This document shows positions 27,637 through 36,007 of a DNA stretch of 64,000 bases, piece by piece. Position numbers and translations under genes: made by a program. Origin of the DNA: Anaeromassilibacillus sp. An200 (lineage in GTDB: Bacteria; Bacillota; Clostridia; Oscillospirales; Acutalibacteraceae). How positions within the stretch are numbered: position 1 is the first letter of the stretch; every line of letters starts with the position of its first letter. The stretch is taken from positions 1 to 64,000 of the forward strand of contig NZ_NFJU01000003.1 of the NCBI RefSeq assembly GCF_002160025.1, given 5' to 3'. The notes beneath the pieces are model-generated. The model had not been told where the DNA came from, searched no databases, and was given only the letters and a program-made list of their open reading frames with translations.

Positions 27637-28218
27637 TTATTCTCCCGCCTCGTAACCCAGCGTAAAGGCTTTCTTGTTCATCTCCACAAATTTGGGCGGG
27701 ACGGTTTTTTCGATGGTTTTCAGCCAGATCTCCTTTTCCGTGCCGAGCGACTTGGCCATCGCGCCGATCAGCACGACGTTCACAGCCTTGACGGAACCGG
27801 CCTGCTCCGCGAGGGAGAGCGCGTCAAGAGCCAACAGGCGCGCGCCCTGGCCTTCGATCGCTTCCAGCAGCCCCTGCGGATACTGTGCCGCGCCGGTGAC
27901 GACGGGCATGGGGTCGATCTTCTGTGTGTTGGTCACCACAACGCCGCCCTTTTTCAGGAAGGGCAGGAAGCGGGCGGCCTCCAGTTGTTCAAAGGCGAGC
28001 ACGATATCGGCCTCGCCCGGATCAATGACGGGAGAGTACACCTTTTCTCCATAGCGCACATACGTCTCCACAGAGCCGCCGCGCTGGCTCATGCCGTGAA
28101 CCTCGGAAACCTTGACGTCATATCCGAGATCCATCATGGCGCTTCCCAAAAGGCGGCTGGCCAGCAGAGTACCCTGCCCGCCGACGCCTACAATCAATAC
28201 ACTTTTTACACTGTTCAT
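27637..28218 (-). CDS. iorB: Indolepyruvate:ferredoxin oxidoreductase, beta subunit
   Basis: Gamma-type (POR gamma) subunit of the arylpyruvate oxidoreductase, which makes arylacetyl-CoA, CO2 and reduced ferredoxin. The 193-residue protein has SVLIVGVGGQGTLLASRLLG and VSEVHGMSQRGGSVETYVRYG, hallmarks of the subunit. Start set at 28218 (MNSVKSV), overlapping iorA by 4 nt, not at the upstream ATG inside iorA. Confidence 0.94.
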   Translation of the reverse strand: MNSVKSVLIVGVGGQGTLLASRLLGSAMMDLGYDVKVSEVHGMSQRGGSVETYVRYGEKVYSPVIDPGEADIVLAFEQLEAARFLPFLKKGGVVVTNTQKIDPMPVVTGAAQYPQGLLEAIEGQGARLLALDALSLAEQAGSVKAVNVVLIGAMAKSLGTEKEIWLKTIEKTVPPKFVEMNKKAFTLGYEAGE

Positions 28219-29957
28219 TGAGCCGCCTCCTGTGCTGTAATGGCATGCTTGGGGCACAGCCCCTCACAGACGCCGCAGCCGACGCACTGCGTGTAGTCGA
28301 TCACGGCTTTTTTGTCATGAATGCTGATAGCCGGGCAGCCGATGGCGAGACAGCCCTTGCATCCGATGCAGCGCTCCGTCTCCACGTGCAGCGGTGCACT
28401 GTGCTTGACATATTTCAGCAGAGCGCACGGACGGCGGCAGATCACCACAGAGGGCTCCTCCGCCGCAAGCTCCTCACGGATCACAGCTTCCGTTTCCTTG
28501 AGGTTATAAGGATCGCAGACACGCACGCGGTTGATGCCCACGGAATGGCACAGCGCTTCCAGATTGACCGCCGACGTGGGATCGCCTTTGATGGTGTAGC
28601 CCGTGGTGGGGTTCTGCTGGTGGCCGGTCATGCCGGTGATCGAGTTGTCGAGCACAATCACAACGGAATTGCTCTTGTTGTATGCGATGTCAATCAGGCC
28701 GGTGATGCCCGAATGGATAAAGGTGGAGTCTCCGATCACGGCGACAGCCTTCTTTTCGGCATCCGCGCCGATAGCCTTATTGTATCCGTGCAGGGCGGAA
28801 ACAGATGCGCCCATGCAGACACAGGTGTCCATGGCGCTCAGCGGGGCGGTCGCGCCCAGGGTATAGCAGCCGATATCGCCGCTGACATATACGCCCAGCT
28901 TCTTGAGCGTGTAGAAAACGCCGCGGTGCGGACATCCACAGCACATGACAGGCGGACGGGGGGGAATGGGGGCGTCTACCTTCATGACTTCCGGTTCTGT
29001 GCCGAGAACACATTTGCGCACCACGCTCTGCGAGTATTCGCCGCAGCGCGGGAAAACGTCTTTGCCGATAACCTCCACACCGATTTTGCGGCAAAAGTTT
29101 TCAATGATGGGATCCAGCTCTTCAATTACATAGAGCTTTTTCACCTTGCCGGCAAAGGTACGGATCAGCTTTTCCGGCAGGGGATTGACCATGCCGAGCT
29201 TTAAGTAGGAAACGCTGTCGCCCAGCGCTTCGCGGGCATATTGGTAAACGGAACCGGCGGCAATCACGCCGACCTCGCTGCCGTTATCCTCGATGCGGTT
29301 GATGGGACTGGTTTCCGCCCATGCGGTAAGCTCGTCGGTGCGCTCCTCCACCGCCACATGCTTTTTCGTGGCGAACACGGGAAGCATGACGTTTTTCGCG
29401 GGATTCTTTTCATAGGGCTTGAGAGGAAGGTTTTCGCGCTCCTTCAGCTCCACAATGCTGCGGGAATGGGAAATGCGCGTGCTCAGGCGCAGAAGCACCG
29501 GCGTGTCAAACTGCTCAGAAAGTTCATAGGCCAGCTTGGTGAAATCGCGGCATTCCGCGGAATCAGCAGGCTCTACCATAGGCAGCTTCGCGGCGATTGC
29601 GTAATTGCGGGAGTCCTGCTCGTTCTGCGAGGAATGCATTCCCGGATCGTCCGCCACGCCGAGGACCATTCCTCCGTTTACGCCGATGTAGCTCATCGTG
29701 AAGAGCGGATCGGCGGCAACGTTCAGGCCGACGTGCTTCATACCGCAGAAGGAACGTGCACCGCCGAAGGACGCGCCCGCGGCAACCTCCGCCGCGACCT
29801 TCTCGTTCGGCGCCCATTCACAGTAAATTTCGTCATAGGCAGCGGCTGCCTCGGTGATCTCTGTGCTCGGTGTGCCCGGATAACTCGAAACCACCCGCAC
29901 GCCCGATTCATACAGGCCGCGTGCAACTGCTTCGTTGCCCAGTAATAATTCTTTCAT
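28215..29957 (-). CDS. iorA: Indolepyruvate:ferredoxin oxidoreductase, alpha subunit
   Basis: Catalytic TPP subunit for oxidative decarboxylation of arylpyruvates from Trp, Phe and Tyr. The 580-residue protein has VRVVSSYPGTPSTEI at the N-terminus, a TPP-binding region (GDIGCYTLG ... VIGDSTFIHSGITGLIDIAYN) and two C-terminal 4Fe-4S clusters (CIGCKGCLAIGCP and CVGCGVCEGLCP). Normal length. Second gene of the operon, coupled to iorB. Confidence 0.95.
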   Translation of the reverse strand: MKELLLGNEAVARGLYESGVRVVSSYPGTPSTEITEAAAAYDEIYCEWAPNEKVAAEVAAGASFGGARSFCGMKHVGLNVAADPLFTMSYIGVNGGMVLGVADDPGMHSSQNEQDSRNYAIAAKLPMVEPADSAECRDFTKLAYELSEQFDTPVLLRLSTRISHSRSIVELKERENLPLKPYEKNPAKNVMLPVFATKKHVAVEERTDELTAWAETSPINRIEDNGSEVGVIAAGSVYQYAREALGDSVSYLKLGMVNPLPEKLIRTFAGKVKKLYVIEELDPIIENFCRKIGVEVIGKDVFPRCGEYSQSVVRKCVLGTEPEVMKVDAPIPPRPPVMCCGCPHRGVFYTLKKLGVYVSGDIGCYTLGATAPLSAMDTCVCMGASVSALHGYNKAIGADAEKKAVAVIGDSTFIHSGITGLIDIAYNKSNSVVIVLDNSITGMTGHQQNPTTGYTIKGDPTSAVNLEALCHSVGINRVRVCDPYNLKETEAVIREELAAEEPSVVICRRPCALLKYVKHSAPLHVETERCIGCKGCLAIGCPAISIHDKKAVIDYTQCVGCGVCEGLCPKHAITAQEAAQ

Positions 29958-29992
29958 CTTTGCCTCCCAAAATATGGATTTCCATGTTTGCT

Positions 29993-31306
29993 TTATTTTG
30001 TCTCGCTGCCTTCGTTGCGCAGATCCAAAATCCGCTTGGCTTTCCCCTGGAATCGCTCAAGCGATTTCGGCTCGACCAGCGTGACCTTTGTTTCCAGGCC
30101 AAGCACACTCTTGAGCCTGTCATGCAGGCCGCGCTGGAGGGCTTTCAGCTCTCCGTAGCTTTCCAGCAGCTCTGTGCTGACAAGCTCCACCTTCACTTCG
30201 AGATTATCCATGAAGTTCTGGCGGCGGACAACAAGCTGATAATGCGGCCCGATTCCCTGTGTGCTGACCAGTACACTCTCAATCTGAGAAGGGAACACGT
30301 TCACGCCCTTGATAATCATCATATCATCCGTGCGTCCCGTCACCTTGTCCATGCGCACATGGGTGCGCCCGCAGCGGCACGGCTCGTAGTTCAGGCGGGT
30401 GATGTCCTTGGTGCGGTAGCGCAGCACCGGCATCCCTTCGCGCAGCAGCGTTGTCACAACGAGCTCTCCCGATTCGCCCGGAGCCTTGCGCTCGCCGGTG
30501 GCACTGTCAATGATCTCCGGCAGGAAAGCATCCTCTGCGAAGTGCAGGCCGCAGCGGTATTCGCATTCGCCGGAAACGCCGGGACCGGTCAGTTCCGTCA
30601 AGCCATAGTTGTCGGTGACGAAAATGCCAAGGTTCTTTTCAATCTGATGCCGCATTTCCTCTGTGCAGCCCTCGGATCCCAAAAGGCCCAAACGAAGCTT
30701 GTAGGCTTCGCGGGGGTACCCGGATTCCCGCACCATTTCGCTCAGATAGAGCGCGTAAGAGGGAGTAGCCACCAGGCCGGTCACCCCGAAATCCCGGAAC
30801 ATCATCAGCTGTTTAGCTGTGTTGCCGGAGGAGGCTGGAATCACGGTTGCGCCGATTTTTTCCAGACCATAGTGCAGGCCCAGCGCACCGGTAAACAGAC
30901 CGTAGCCAAAGGAAATCTGGAAAATATCATCCTCCGTTGCTCCCGCGGCGACCGCGACGCGCGCCACCTGATCCGACCAGTTGTCAAGATCCTGCTTGGT
31001 GTATGCTCCCACCGTCGGCTTTCCCGTTGTGCCGGAAGAAGCGTGGATGCGCACAATCTTTTTCATGGGCTGAGCCAGCATGCGAAAAGGATAATTGTCG
31101 CGGATATCATCCTTGGTGGTAAACGGGATGTACTGGATATCGGAAAGCGTCTTGATCTTATCTCCGGTTACGCCGGCCTTTTCCAGCTTTTCATGATAGA
31201 AGGGGATGTTCTCATAGCAGTAATCCACCATCCGCTTGAGGCGTTCCAGCTGGAGCGCTTCTATTTCAGGGCGGCTCATGGTTTCAATTTCTTTTTGGAA
31301 AAACAT
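29993..31306 (-). CDS. paaK: Phenylacetate-CoA ligase (copy 2, promoter-proximal)
   Basis: Second arylacetate-CoA ligase of the cluster, 437 residues, with [18 protein letters not shown] (~92), DNYGLTELTGPGVSGECEY, YRTKDITRL and [24 protein letters not shown] start at 31306 (MFFQKEIETMSRPE), with GGAGG 7 nt upstream, not 11 codons earlier. The two copies differ throughout, so they are old paralogues that may prefer different arylacetates. First gene of the operon. Confidence 0.93.
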   Translation of the reverse strand: MFFQKEIETMSRPEIEALQLERLKRMVDYCYENIPFYHEKLEKAGVTGDKIKTLSDIQYIPFTTKDDIRDNYPFRMLAQPMKKIVRIHASSGTTGKPTVGAYTKQDLDNWSDQVARVAVAAGATEDDIFQISFGYGLFTGALGLHYGLEKIGATVIPASSGNTAKQLMMFRDFGVTGLVATPSYALYLSEMVRESGYPREAYKLRLGLLGSEGCTEEMRHQIEKNLGIFVTDNYGLTELTGPGVSGECEYRCGLHFAEDAFLPEIIDSATGERKAPGESGELVVTTLLREGMPVLRYRTKDITRLNYEPCRCGRTHVRMDKVTGRTDDMMIIKGVNVFPSQIESVLVSTQGIGPHYQLVVRRQNFMDNLEVKVELVSTELLESYGELKALQRGLHDRLKSVLGLETKVTLVEPKSLERFQGKAKRILDLRNEGSETK

Positions 31307-31406
31307 TCCAACACCTCCGTGCAGCTCCCCATGCTGCAATGGTTTTGCTTTCTCGTGATAGCTTGCTAAATCGCTGGTGTTTTAAATTCAGAAAACACTC
31401 TTGTAT

Positions 31407-31435
31407 ATCATACCGCAAATTCTGCCGGAATGCAA
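31407..31435 (-). promoter_or_regulatory. SigA-type promoter of the paaK-iorAB-paaK-ACT operon
   Basis: TTGCAT (31430-31435), 17 bp, TATGAT (31407-31412) on the minus strand, leaving a leader of about 100 nt. With the murD promoter and hairpins this accounts for the gene-free stretch 31307-31682; I see no gene in it. Confidence 0.8.
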
Positions 31436-31569
31436 TCCCGGTTTTCGGTAATTCTGCATTGCTTTTGTCTGAAAAGGAAGGGAAAAGCAATTTTTCGTCG
31501 GATAAAACAAAAAGTATAGGGCATCTTTGACAGATCGGCGTAAATCCGGCGTTCTCCGGCGGCAATGGC

Positions 31570-31598
31570 TTGATATTCTTTCCAATATCACATATAAT
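31570..31598 (+). promoter_or_regulatory. SigA-type promoter of murD
   Basis: TTGATA (31570-31575), 17 bp, perfect TATAAT (31593-31598), divergent from the paaK promoter. Confidence 0.85.
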
Positions 31599-31614
31599 AG
31601 AAAAGAAATTTGGT

Positions 31615-31664
31615 CAGGGCGGGCTTTGGCCCGCCCTGCTTGCGCGGCGGAGCGTTCTCCGCCG
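31615..31664 (+). other. Two adjacent GC-rich hairpins in the murD leader
   Basis: Perfect 10-bp stem (31615-31624 with 31629-31638, loop TTTG) followed by a perfect 8-bp stem (31645-31652 with 31657-31664, loop CGTT). Neither has a T-tract. The second ends 18 nt before the murD start. Confidence 0.6.
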
Positions 31665-31682
31665 GGGAAGGCAGGGACAGCA

Positions 31683-33092
31683 ATGAAGCAATATGCGAAT
31701 GAAAAGGCAGAGGCCTTCTACCGTTCTCTGAGAGGGAAGCAGGTGGCGTTCTGTGGTATCGGAGGAAGCAATCTTCCGCTGATCCGCAGCTTTCCGGAGA
31801 AAGGAGCGATTGTGACGGCGCGCGACAAGCGCACGCGGGAGCAGCTCGATTCGCTGGCAGGCGAGCTGGAGGCTCTTGGGGTCCGTCTGGTACTGGGAGA
31901 AGGTTATCTTGAAAATCTGACAGAGGATATTGTGTTCCGTACACCCGGAATGCGTTTTACGCAGCCGGAACTGGCGGCGGCCCGTGCGCGCGGCAGCGCC
32001 GTTACCAGCGAGATGGAGCTTTTCTTTGATCTCTGCCCCTGCCCCATCTGGGCTGTTACGGGGAGCGACGGCAAAACAACGACGACCACTATCATTTCCG
32101 AGCTCCTGAAAGCGGCGGGAAAGCGAGTGCATCTCGGCGGCAATATCGGACGCCCGCTGCTGCCGGAGATTGATGCGATTTCCCCGGATGACGCGGCAGT
32201 GGTGGAGCTTTCCAGCTTCCAGCTGATTTCCATGCGCCGCAGCCCGGAGGTTGCCGTGGTGACGAACCTTTCTCCCAATCATCTCGATATTCATAAGGAT
32301 ATGCGGGAGTATATTGACGCAAAGAAAAATATTTTCCTGCACCAGAATGCGTTCGGGCGCGCTGTATTTAACGCGGACAATGAGATTACCGCTTCCTTTG
32401 TTCCGGAGGCGCGCGGGGATGTGCTCCTGTTCAGCCGCATGCAGTCATGCGAGCGCGGCGTATGGGTATCCCAGGAAGGATGGATTACCGTTTCGGAAAA
32501 CGGGAAGATCACACCTGTTTTGCGCACGGATGAAATCCGGATCCCCGGCCTGCACAACGTGGAAAATTACCTGGCAGCCATTGCGGCTGTGTGGGGGACC
32601 GTGGATGCGGAAAAAATCCGGGAGGTGGCCCGCACCTTTGCAGGTGTGGCTCATCGAAATGAGCTGGTCCGGGAGCGGCACGGCGTGCGCTGGTACAACG
32701 ATTCCATCGGCACCAGCCCGACGCGGACGATGCGCGGCACGCTCTCGCTTTATTCCGATAAAATCATTTTGATTGCGGGCGGCTATGACAAACACCTGTC
32801 TTATGAAGAGTTGGGCGCGCGCATTCCGGAGACGGTGAAAAGCCTTATCCTGATGGGAGCGACAGCCGATAAAATTGAGGCTGCTGTGCGGGCCGCCGCT
32901 TCTTATCGCGAGGGAAATCCTGCCATTTATCGTGTTGCTTCCATGGAGGAGGCGGTTTCCCTTTGCGACAAACTTGCGAAGGAAGGGGATATCGTCACGC
33001 TGTCCCCAGCCTCGGCCAGCTTTGATCTGTACCGCAATTTTGAGGAGCGAGGGGACCATTTCAAGCGTCTGGTGCAGGAGCTTCCCGAATAA
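31683..33092 (+). CDS. murD: UDP-N-acetylmuramoyl-L-alanine--D-glutamate ligase
   Basis: Adds D-Glu to UDP-MurNAc-L-Ala in peptidoglycan synthesis. The 469-residue protein has AFCGIGGSNLPLIRSF at the N-terminus, the ATP loop WAVTGSDGKTTTTTIISELLK (~120), FLGGNIGRPLL-type HLGGNIGRPLLPEI, NLSPNHLDIHKDM, AHRNELVRERHGVRWYNDSIGTSPTRT and TLSPASASFDLYRNFEERG. I start at 31683 (MKQYANEKAEAF), where homology begins; the ribosome site (GCAGGGAC) is weak. The gene stands alone, not in a dcw cluster. Confidence 0.92.
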   Translation: MKQYANEKAEAFYRSLRGKQVAFCGIGGSNLPLIRSFPEKGAIVTARDKRTREQLDSLAGELEALGVRLVLGEGYLENLTEDIVFRTPGMRFTQPELAAARARGSAVTSEMELFFDLCPCPIWAVTGSDGKTTTTTIISELLKAAGKRVHLGGNIGRPLLPEIDAISPDDAAVVELSSFQLISMRRSPEVAVVTNLSPNHLDIHKDMREYIDAKKNIFLHQNAFGRAVFNADNEITASFVPEARGDVLLFSRMQSCERGVWVSQEGWITVSENGKITPVLRTDEIRIPGLHNVENYLAAIAAVWGTVDAEKIREVARTFAGVAHRNELVRERHGVRWYNDSIGTSPTRTMRGTLSLYSDKIILIAGGYDKHLSYEELGARIPETVKSLILMGATADKIEAAVRAAASYREGNPAIYRVASMEEAVSLCDKLAKEGDIVTLSPASASFDLYRNFEERGDHFKRLVQELPE

Positions 33093-33125
33093 ACAAGGTG
33101 CCCAGCGGGGCGGAAAGGAATCCGG

Positions 33126-34127
33126 ATGGAAAAGCTCAGGGAATTGGTGTTTCGTCTTTGCGGCGAACCGGGACTGCCCGGCGAAGAACACAGCGCCGCC
33201 GCGCTGCTCGCGCGTGAAATCGCGCCGTTTGCGGATCGTGTGGAGGCGGATGCAAACGGGAACGTTTTCGCGTGGCTTGGACAACAGGGGGCGAAGGAGC
33301 GTGTGCTGCTGGATGCGCACATGGATCAGGTTGGCCTGATTGTCACAAGACTGGAAAAGAACGGCCTGGTGGCGGTGGATCGCTGCGGCGGGGTAGATCG
33401 GCGTGTCCTGCCGGGTACGCCGGTGCTGGTGCATGGGGCAAAGGAACTTGCCGGCGTGGTTGCTTTGACGGAGCATCCGGAAAAGGAACAATCCGATCGC
33501 CTGTGGGTGGATTGCGGACAAAGCGGGGAGGAACTCGGAAGGTTGGTTTCTCCCGGTGACCGTATCACACTCTGGCAGCGCCCGGTCTCCCTTTTGGGAG
33601 ATCGGATCAGCTGTGCGGCGCTGGACGATCGCAGCGGCTGTGCTGTCTTGATCCGCTGTGCCGAACTGCTGGAAGAGGAGCCGCTGTCCTGCGAGGTGGT
33701 AATCCAGTTCAGCACACTGGAGGAGATTGGCTGTCAGGGTGCGGGTGTGGGTGCTTACCGTGTACAGCCGACGCGCGCTGTGGCGGTCGATGTCAGCTTT
33801 GCTTCCCAGCCTGGTGTACCGCCTGAAAAGTGCGGGACACTTGGCGGCGGGCCGATGATTGGATTTTCCCCCGTTCTGGACGGGGAAATGAGCCGCCGGA
33901 TGGTATCGCTGGCCCAGCATAATGGAATCCCGTATTCCTGCGAAATAATGGGCGGGGAAACGTCCACCAACGGAGATCGCATTGCGGTTTCCCGTTCGGG
34001 TGTGCCGACCGCGCTGCTGTCGGTTCCTTTGAGGAATATGCACACAGCGGCAGAGGTCGTTGATTTGCGGGATGTGGAGCGTACCGCGCAGCTGCTGGCA
34101 TCCTATCTCAAGGAGGTGCGGGAATGA
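33126..34127 (+). CDS. M42 family metallo-aminopeptidase (intact)
   Basis: Di-metal aminopeptidase of the PepA/FrvX/YsdC type, usually a cytosolic tetrahedral dodecamer. The 333-residue protein has the ligand set: LLDAHMDQVG (His, residue ~63), CAALDDRSG (bridging Asp), STLEEIGCQGA (catalytic and ligand Glu), VAVDVSF (Asp) and PLRNMHTAAE (His). Start follows AAAGGAATCCGG. Its TGA overlaps the ATG of the next, degenerate M42 gene. Confidence 0.92.
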   Translation: MEKLRELVFRLCGEPGLPGEEHSAAALLAREIAPFADRVEADANGNVFAWLGQQGAKERVLLDAHMDQVGLIVTRLEKNGLVAVDRCGGVDRRVLPGTPVLVHGAKELAGVVALTEHPEKEQSDRLWVDCGQSGEELGRLVSPGDRITLWQRPVSLLGDRISCAALDDRSGCAVLIRCAELLEEEPLSCEVVIQFSTLEEIGCQGAGVGAYRVQPTRAVAVDVSFASQPGVPPEKCGTLGGGPMIGFSPVLDGEMSRRMVSLAQHNGIPYSCEIMGGETSTNGDRIAVSRSGVPTALLSVPLRNMHTAAEVVDLRDVERTAQLLASYLKEVRE

Positions 34128-35152
34128 TCAACTGGAATTTTTTACAGGAGCTCTGTTCCATTCCCGGCGTTTCAGGAGAAGAGAAGGGTGTGCGTGATCG
34201 GATTTTCTGTGAATTGCAGCCGTTTGAAGATGTCTCCCTTCACATAACTCCGCTTGGCTGTTTGGCTGCTAAAAAGAAGGGGAAACAGAGGGCGGCTGTC
34301 TCTGTGCTGCTTTGTGCGCCGATGGATGAACCAGGATTTTTGGTGTCGCGAATCTGCGATGATGGAACGGTGAAACTGACTCCTGTGGGAAGCATATCCG
34401 GGCAGGCTCTGTGCGGCCGTCCTGTGACGGTCTGTACAGCGGACGGGGAGCTGCCCGGTGTTCTGGGGGCAAAGCCGGTGCATCTGCTGACGGCGGAGGA
34501 ACGGGGAAAGCCGGTTCCCGCCGGAGATTTGTATTTGGATATCGGCGCCCTTAACAAAGAAGAAGCGGGCAGGGCAGTGTGTCCCGGCGACAGAGTTGTG
34601 TTTGCTTCCCCCTGGAATTTATCCGCTGATATGGCGTTTGGCCGTTCTTTGGCCAGCCGGGCTGCTTGTGCGGCGTTGACAGCTCTTTTGAGCAGGGATC
34701 TGGATTTTGATCTGACAGCCGCTTTCACCGCGCAGGGAGAAACAGGGGGAGGCGGACTGATGACCGTTGTGCATGATATTCAGCCGGATGTGGTGATCTG
34801 TGTCGGAGGGGTGAAGGCATCTCTCCCGGACGAGGAGGACGGAGGCTGTATGCTGGGAAAAGGCCCTTCCGTTCATTTTATGGATAGTCGTATGATATAT
34901 GACTCCCGCTTGTTTCGAGGGGTTCTGGAAACAGCCCGCCGTCTGGGAATTCCCTGCCAGGAGCGTACAGCGGTAAACGGTAACGGTTCCGCAGGACGTG
35001 CGGCGGCTCAGACAGGAGCGCGCACTTTGGCGTTGGGGATCCCGGTTCGCTATCCGGGGGTCCCCGTTTCCATGATGGCCAAGCAGGATCTGGAAAGCAC
35101 TGTGCGGCTTTTGGAGGCCGTTTGCCGGGAGATTGCCGGCGGCAGCTTTTAA
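34124..35152 (+). CDS. M42-family pseudoenzyme (metal ligands lost)
   Basis: Clearly an M42 homologue by length (342) and layout (NFLQELCSIPGVSGEEKGVRD, GAKPVHLL, GDRVVF, ALGIPVRYPG) but with the ligand positions changed. 'AHMDE' is CAPMDEPG, 'LDDR' is LASRAA, the EE pair is AQGETG, the VD site is ICVGGV, and the 'RYxH' histidine site reads RYPGVP. The frame is intact with no stop, so it is selected and not decaying. ATGA overlap with the active M42 gene suggests stoichiometric co-translation and perhaps mixed oligomers. Confidence 0.85.
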   Translation: MINWNFLQELCSIPGVSGEEKGVRDRIFCELQPFEDVSLHITPLGCLAAKKKGKQRAAVSVLLCAPMDEPGFLVSRICDDGTVKLTPVGSISGQALCGRPVTVCTADGELPGVLGAKPVHLLTAEERGKPVPAGDLYLDIGALNKEEAGRAVCPGDRVVFASPWNLSADMAFGRSLASRAACAALTALLSRDLDFDLTAAFTAQGETGGGGLMTVVHDIQPDVVICVGGVKASLPDEEDGGCMLGKGPSVHFMDSRMIYDSRLFRGVLETARRLGIPCQERTAVNGNGSAGRAAAQTGARTLALGIPVRYPGVPVSMMAKQDLESTVRLLEAVCREIAGGSF

Positions 35153-35201
35153 TTTATGACAGCACGGTGTTGTCGATATGAGTAAGGGTAAGGACAAAAA
35201 A

Positions 35202-35942
35202 ATGATAAGAAGAATTCAGGATGAAAGCAGGCTTCTGCCCTGGGCAGAGGATCCGATCGGGCTGCGCGCCTGCGCTGCCGCCGCTGCTTATGGCTTGGAC
35301 GGGCATATTTGCCAGTTCTGGCTGCAAAACGAGGATACGCTCCTCTGCCGTATGGACGATACAATGATGCTTTGTGCGGGTGAGCATGTGGATTGGGAGG
35401 AAATCAAGGGGTTTCTGCCTCTGACAGGCGCGCGTGTGCTGCTGTGCCGGGAGGAAGAGGCGGAGCATCTGCAGCTTCCCGTATTGGTTTCGGGCTGGGT
35501 CATGCTTCGTGAGAATGTAAACCGTGATCCGGCTCCCTTCTGTCAGGCGGAGGAAAATCCAAGCCTGCGTGAGCTTCATGCGCTGCTGACACAGTGTGAA
35601 ACGGAGTCGTTCCGTGCCCCGGAATTTGAACCGTTCTATCTGGATCTTTCGCATCGCACCCGCCATGGAGAAGCGGTGAGCATGGGGCTTCGACGCGGAG
35701 GGCGGCTGATAGCAGCAGCTTTCTGCACAGCCAAAACGGAGATGATGGCTATTCTTTCCGGTGTGGCTGTGCTGCCGGAACTGCGGGGGAACGGCTTTGG
35801 ATCCGCAGTTGTGAGGGCTTTGCAGGAAAAGCTGTGCCAGCCGAAACAGTGCGTGTACCGTGCACAGAGTGAGAATCAGGCATTTTATGAGGCGCTTGGA
35901 TTTCAGGACGCTTTTCCCTTCCGGGAACTCAGTCTGGAATAA
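35202..35942 (+). CDS. GNAT-family N-acetyltransferase
   Basis: A 246-residue protein whose C-terminal ~110 residues form the GNAT core: acetyl-CoA motif AILSGVAVLPELRGNGFGSAVVRAL (the (R/Q)xxGxG/A loop is RGNGFG) and CVYRAQSENQAFYEALGFQ. The N-terminal ~130 residues are unlike the core and may bind the acceptor. I choose the ATG at 35202 (MIRRIQDESRL), with AAGGA 7 nt upstream; an ATG 8 codons earlier lacks a good site. Substrate unknown. Confidence 0.8.
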   Translation: MIRRIQDESRLLPWAEDPIGLRACAAAAAYGLDGHICQFWLQNEDTLLCRMDDTMMLCAGEHVDWEEIKGFLPLTGARVLLCREEEAEHLQLPVLVSGWVMLRENVNRDPAPFCQAEENPSLRELHALLTQCETESFRAPEFEPFYLDLSHRTRHGEAVSMGLRRGGRLIAAAFCTAKTEMMAILSGVAVLPELRGNGFGSAVVRALQEKLCQPKQCVYRAQSENQAFYEALGFQDAFPFRELSLE

Positions 35943-36007
35943 AAGGAAAGTACATAGGGGCTGTCCGGGATTTTCGGCTCAGCCATGGAACAGGAGAGAC
36001 TATTTCA

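Noticed and set aside
26278-28221. Plus-strand 647-codon frame opposite paaK/iorB
   Set aside because: Same kind of antisense shadow; the minus-strand frames carry clear PaaK and IorB motifs.
34124-35152. Second M42 gene as a decaying pseudogene
   Set aside because: No stop or frameshift, conserved overall length, good coupling to the first gene; a pseudoenzyme fits better.
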